64,000 nt of DNA from Gnetum montanum (Eukaryota; Streptophyta; Gnetopsida; Gnetales; Gnetaceae). The stretch covers positions 171,860 to 235,859 of the forward strand of contig MNCI01036217.1 of NCBI GenBank assembly GCA_015680685.1. Direction: 5' to 3'. Every line of letters begins with the position of its first letter. Within the stretch, counting starts at the first letter, position 1. A model generated the notes under the pieces. The model saw only the letters and a program-made list of their open reading frames with translations, made no database searches and was not told the origin of the DNA. The position numbers were made by a program, and so were the translations under genes. Of this stretch, positions 59,601-64,000 are shown one piece after another.

Positions 59601-59725
59601 TGAAACCTTTCCATGAGCCCAAGCCAACCAACTCAATAGACACCTTGATAGATGGACAACCATGCTCAATCTTTCAGATCTCCCCCTTCCAACTTAGTCA
59701 TGGAGGAGATGACCACACATACTAA
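56641..59725 (+). pseudogene. pol: Element D pol: RT, RNase H and integrase
   Basis: RT at about 57090-57770: VSPLMIVPKKGGKWWMCIDFRLLN, FLDGYSGYNQIWIA, FTSPWGTFAYPQMSFGLCNVAATF, then VFMDDFST with both catalytic Asp codons intact (57486-57491), and VQSFLGHAGYY. RNase H begins FRPFHVMTDASNYALGGSVYAYG (57903-57975). Integrase: HILQDAHKGPCEDH ... CTCDCC zinc site at about 58550-58690, core DFMDPIAPLSNGKTYIIVVVDYCTKWVE (from 58780), IFDNGTHF (58960-58983) and PYHPQANGQAKVTNREI, so the D, D, E residues are present; then GYSPYELMYKKLP. Order RT-RNase H-integrase shows Ty3/gypsy. Frames 0 and 2 alternate, so there are frameshifts plus many stops. This segment is what B lacks. Confidence 0.9.
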
Positions 59726-61733
59726 TACTTTATGTGGCTCCTCGATCTTTTGACTTTTTTTTTATTTTACACATTTTCAATTTTACAACTTTTTATTTTT
59801 ATATTTTTTATTTTACATTTTTTTATTTTTTAGGTTATTGATCTTTTCTAAGTTTTTTTTTACACCATTGTTAATATATTTGATATTTATTGCATACTCA
59901 TTTACTTTCTTTTATATTTTCTTATGTTTGACGTGTCTCTATGCTCTTTCTATAAATAAGGTGTCAGGTACAATGGTAATGTGCTACTCAATGGTGGTAT
60001 GTTTCATTTGTAATTTGATTATTGATGTTTGGTTTCTAACTTTGAATGTTGTTACTAATGACTGTGACATGGGTTCTTTTCATGTAATAGGTAGTGAGTC
60101 CACATCATTCACCCACCCACATACTCTATGGTTTTCCTTGTTTTGGAAATGTGTAGTCCCTTTTTCATTATTGCAACCTTAATAAATTGGTGACTTGTGT
60201 AGTTTCTAGAATTGGGAAGGAATCAAAGGTTTGGATAGGATGTGGCTTCAAAGGGATGTAGTATTCTTTGTACTTTTCTATTTTTCTATGTGCAGGTGTG
60301 TTCTTGTGTGATTCTCATAGTTCTGTGTCAGTTCATAGTAGGAAGTTAAATAAGTCCTTGCATGGTATGGTCATCATCAAAAAAGAAAAGAAAATAAAGA
60401 AGAGATGAGGATTCAAAGCACATCCCTTGGAAAAAATAAATGCGAAAACGTGTGGGTCTTTTCATGGTGTGGTTTCCATTTGAAAAGAAAAAAAACATGA
60501 GAATTTAAAGAACACCCCTTAGACCAAATAAAAGGGCCACAAGAACTAGTTATGGGACTTGTCTTGTCTCTTCTAACTAAGGCCCTTTCTCACTTCCTAC
60601 TTTCTCTCCAATTTGGAATGGTGGTTGTTTTGTGGAAGCGTTCTTGTGTCTCAGGGGATGGACTAGTCTTAGAATGTCGATGTGAAATCACTAAAGGTGG
60701 TTGGTTTTTGTCTAGACTGAGGATGGATGCTACCAAGTAATTTAATCATAAATGCCATAAGGGACTTCATGTGACCATAATTAGGAACTCCATTTCATTC
60801 TCTCTCTCATCCATATATGCTTTTCATGCCTCACCTTGCTACTGATTTCATGTTTTGATTCAATGTTCTAGTTTGATGTGTTAGGTTTCTCAATCAATTA
60901 CTTTTGTGTTTTTGTACTTAACTTTCTGTAACCATTAATCATCGATGGAGCCCGCGGACTCCTTGATTTAAAGTTATGCAAGGGCATAAAAGGCCTATGC
61001 TTGCTTTGGGAAGGATCCACTTACATATATTTTGGTTTGGTTTGGTTAAGTTCTTTACCCTTAGATATTGTTACAATCAAATTCTTTTTATTTATCCCAT
61101 CCATGCCATCCAATTGTACACATCTTCACAACTATTTTTTTTAGTGAATTTCTTATTTTTATTATTGTGAATTTCTATACCCTCTTTTTTATTCCTTGTG
61201 TTAAGCTTTTTCCATGGACAGCTTCTCTTACTTAACCCATTCGTTATTTTTTCCATTAACACTATCAAGTAACCAATCTATCACAATCAAAACTCAGCTA
61301 GATAAAATCATTGATAAGATAAGGTATTTAGCCATTATATATTATAATTTATATACTAATCCTTGATTTTGTTGTAACTGCAGTGGAGAGCATGAACTAG
61401 AAGCGGGACTATCTTCACCAAGGAGGATGCAACAATATCACTCATGGGATATTGTTCAAGATCATTGGATCTTTTCTTCCTCTCCATCATTATTCTATTG
61501 TCAAGAGGGGTTGGATGTCCATTGGATTTGAGGGTGTTCTTTCCTATTGTCATGAACACCCAAATTTGTATACAATTGTAATGTTGTATGCTCGAGCACT
61601 TCTGTATTTGTCTGTTTTCTTTGTGTCACTCTACATGTTAGGTGAACAGTCCACACCTCCTAATATATTTTGTAAAGGACTTGTTCCTCTTCTTCTGTAC
61701 TCAAGGATGAATTTTCATTTAGTTGTGGGGGTA
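59726..61733 (+). other. Element D 3' non-coding region
   Basis: 2.0 kb between the end of pol and the 3' LTR. T-rich start (59750-59880), also seen after gag in H and after the protease in A. A stretch from about 60496 onward is homologous to B from 22527. Conserved block GGGCATAAAAGGCC ... TTTGGGAAGGATCCAC at 60981-61022. It ends in TTAGTTGTGGGGGTA, the purine tract. The 114-codon open frame at 59838-60182 is hydrophobic and could be an env-like relic, but its T-rich composition makes chance equally likely. No ORF2 is present, unlike A and H. Confidence 0.65.
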
Positions 61734-62588
61734 TGATAAATCATGTTTTTCATACACTTCGATGTCAGAGTGGCCGTGATATTGGGTATGCGATATTGTA
61801 GCCCAAAATGCGATATCGTACATTTGATATCACACGGTTACTCCTAGGTCTATAACTACAGCCCCCAGGTACACAATTGAGAGTATTTTTTGGCAGTTAA
61901 GTAGCAAAAATTTTGTAGTTTATCCATTTGAGAGTTAGAAGATTTTCCAAGTGCCCATAGTAGGAAGTCTAAGTGTGAACAGATCTTTATTCAAGCATTG
62001 ATGTACTTGAACACACCATTATGTTGGCAATAAAGATGAACTCTTTGATTCATCCTTACAACACTTGAGACTTTCTTTCTTATGCATTCATATATTGCAA
62101 TTTTATATAGTTTACATTTATGTTATTCAAGTAGTAATTAATTTTGATTAATCAAGAAACTCATTAAAATACATAAGCATGACCCCTTCGAACATAGGTG
62201 TGACACTTGGTAGCTCAGAAACAATTATCGTTTGACAACCTAGTAGTGTTAACACAAAGTCCAAGATGTGTTCGGGAAGTGGGAATGGCTACTTGTGTTA
62301 GGCTAGATTAGATCATAGTTTTCTCGGTACTTAATCACTCTCACTTTCATTCTTGTTCTAGGCAAGTAAATTGATAAAACACAAAATAATAAAAATCCTA
62401 CACCTTAGTCACACTTAACCATACAATTTCATTCCACAAGTGGGACTAGGAAGACAATGAATGGAAAACATGCACACACTATTTAGCTCTAGCATACTTG
62501 GTAATTAAAGTCTGTCGAATTCGACTAGATCACATGTGAACACTTGTGATTCATATGTTTGGGTGTAGGGGTACCTCACTACTCATAA
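61734..62588 (+). repeat. Element D 3' LTR
   Basis: 855 bp from TGATAAATCATG to CTCATAA (ancestrally CTCATCA). U3 holds GATATTGGGTATGCGATATT and GCGATATCGTACATTTGATATC words at 61778-61836 and a TATA-like GTCTATAACTA at about 61849. It matches the two displaced halves of the 5' LTR at 28504-28095 and 44647-45088. Followed by CCATC, the near-match duplication. Confidence 0.93.
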
Positions 62589-64000
62589 CCATCATTAAAT
62601 AAGTACATCTCTTTAATAGACGCATGCAGTAAGAAGGATAAGAACATGGTAACAAATCTTCCATCATCTTCCTCAAGCTTGATAGCATCTTGAGCTTCCA
62701 ACTCCGTCATCTACATACCAAAAGGTTTAATACAAGATTGAGTGAAAGCCTTTACATGTTCCCTACAAATAAGAAGTCTAATGTTTTGTTGCTAGAGAGG
62801 TATGGAGAATGTTAAGCTACTTACAATAAGATTAGTATAAAACATGACATATGTATAGCACATCATAGTATATTAACACATAATAATCCAAGGCATATTC
62901 ACAATATTAATCATCCATACTAGAGCTCTAGCATATCATCATTAGTCTTAGATATCCAATTCAAGCACACACACATGAAGCTCATCAAGTAACATAGCAT
63001 GCCTAACCATCATATACTAACTCCAGTGGAGTAGGTTCACTCCAATGAAAAATTACTTTCAATTCTACTAAATCTAGATATTATGAAAAGACAAATAATA
63101 TGCTATAAAATAAGAAAACTAGCTATCTTCAATTGTTGAAAGAAGATTATATTAGGGTTCCAAAACTCATAAAACATCTAATAGCCTCTACAAATACTCA
63201 AATAATGTTGCAAAGAATGAGGCTCTACAACCACACAATGGTTGTTATTAATGCAAGACTAAGATCTCAACTCACAAGCAAGATTAAGAATGCATAGGCT
63301 AACATGTCACACAATTAACCTTGGAGCTACAATCACATATGAACTCACTCAATATGCTCTCTTACACTCTTGCTTAAGCTCAACATATGAATAAATCCTA
63401 TGTCATGATCTCTCCATGATTATACAAGCATGAACACACTAATATTTATTAGCAAAGAGAAGAAAAGATACCTAAAATTTTTTTTCAAACTCAACTTAAG
63501 GATCTTTAACTATTTTCATTTTTTTCCTTCTACTAGCTAATTTTGATATTGAAACAGGAAATTTTCAAAGTTTCCCTAGTTGTATGAATCATCTCTGTCC
63601 TCCCCAAGATGTCTCCTGAGTTTGGGAGGCATCTTCTTCATGGGTGAGATATCTCCTCTTGACCTAAGATGTTCCAGTAGTTTGGGAGACAGCTTCTTCA
63701 TGGGTGAGATATCTTCTCTTTCCTGAGATGTCTAATTTGAGATGTTCCAATAGTTTGGGAGACATCTTCTTCATGGGTGAGATATCTCCTCTTGCATGAG
63801 ATGTCTAGCCTAAGATGTTCCAGTGGTTTGGGAGATGTCTCCACTCTAGAGAGGCATCTCTAAAAATTCCAAGATGCCTCTTGCTCAATATGAGATGTCT
63901 CCTATGAAGACTCAACTCTTAGCAAATATGTTTCCTACATGTCACAGATGTTTCTTGTGAAGTCCTAGCTCTTGAACAATACATCTCCCTATAGTTCAAA
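62589..64000. other. Flank J, right fragment, with tandem array
   Basis: Site into which D inserted; it would continue from 28505-28861 if the inversion is undone. No gene. At about 63600-63960 lies a tandem array with TTTGGGAGAC, CATCTTCTTCATGGGTGAGATATCTCCTCTT and AAGATGTTCCAGTAG; the word TTTGGGA recurs at 63621, 63681, 63753 and 63827. The AGATGTCT vocabulary recalls the array in the E LTRs, so J may be an LTR of a related chromovirus-like family, but no second copy is available to prove it. Confidence 0.5.

Larger units (their letters stand above)
44647..62588 (+). mobile_element. Element D: Athila/Tat-type gag-pol LTR retrotransposon hosting element C, 5' LTR split by inversion
   Basis: Order: 5' LTR second part, tRNA-Asp primer site, gag (split by C), protease, RT, RNase H, integrase, a 2.0 kb non-coding 3' region, purine tract and 3' LTR. 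The first part of the 5' LTR is at 28504-28095. Outer duplications are TCATC (28509-28505, minus) and CCATC (62589-62593), 4 of 5. Without C the element is about 9.7 kb. It is the only tRNA-Asp element in the window with pol and the probable type of helper that moved A, B and H. Confidence 0.88.

Noticed and set aside
59838-60182. Hydrophobic 114-codon frame after D pol, possibly env-like
   Set aside because: T-rich DNA gives hydrophobic codons by default, and no signal peptide or fusion-peptide pattern is convincing; kept only as a remark.

Overview
This window is plant nuclear DNA made almost entirely of decayed LTR retrotransposons nested in one another. The evidence is Ty3/gypsy gag, protease, RT and integrase remnants of the Athila, Tat and chromovirus types, primer-binding sites (PBS) matching plant tRNA-Asp and initiator tRNA-Met, target-site duplications (TSDs) and AT-rich decay dominated by C-to-T and G-to-A changes. 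I found no host gene, tRNA, rRNA or CRISPR array. The species cannot be read from the sequence; a seed plant with a large, repeat-rich genome fits. Element letters below (H, E, A, B, F, G, C, D, J) are mine.

Layout. 1-7066 (minus): element H, an Athila-type element with gag and a second coiled-coil ORF (ORF2) but no pol; its 3' end lies off the window. 7067-10759: unrecognised repeat-like DNA. 10760-11967: first half of the 5' LTR of E, a gag-only chromovirus-like element. 11968-28094: element A, same family as H (gag-protease plus ORF2), inserted in the E LTR and itself carrying element B (18434-24574, gag-protease only, TSD AAGGT). 28095-44647 is an inverted block. In it, in minus orientation, lie the first half of D's 5' LTR, chromovirus F (pol plus 3' LTR), an element with copia-like PBS and no recognisable pol (G), the rest of E, and the second half of A's 3' LTR. 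44647-62588: element D, an Athila/Tat-type gag-pol element, carrying element C (46058-54331, Tat-type gag, no pol). 62589-64000: flank J with a tandem array.

Main result: a 16.5 kb inversion whose breakpoints lie inside A's 3' LTR and D's 5' LTR. Both LTRs are cut in two and reciprocally joined, and the TSDs of three elements (A: GTATG exact; D and E: 4 of 5) match only when the block is turned back. The order of events is E, then A into E, then B into A; D into J, then C into D; the inversion came after both A and D.

How the elements relate. Only D and F keep recognisable pol. B looks like a D-like element that lost protease-distal pol by a deletion at a CATG microhomology. A and H lost pol separately and also carry ORF2 preceded by a second promoter-like block resembling the LTR U3 (palindromic GATATCGC words plus a TATA box). 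A conserved 3' block is kept in A, B, D and H. So the window looks like one autonomous lineage (D) and several gag-encoding dependants that shared its primer site, polypurine tract and 3' signals. All proteins are broken; H gag, with one in-frame stop, is the best preserved.
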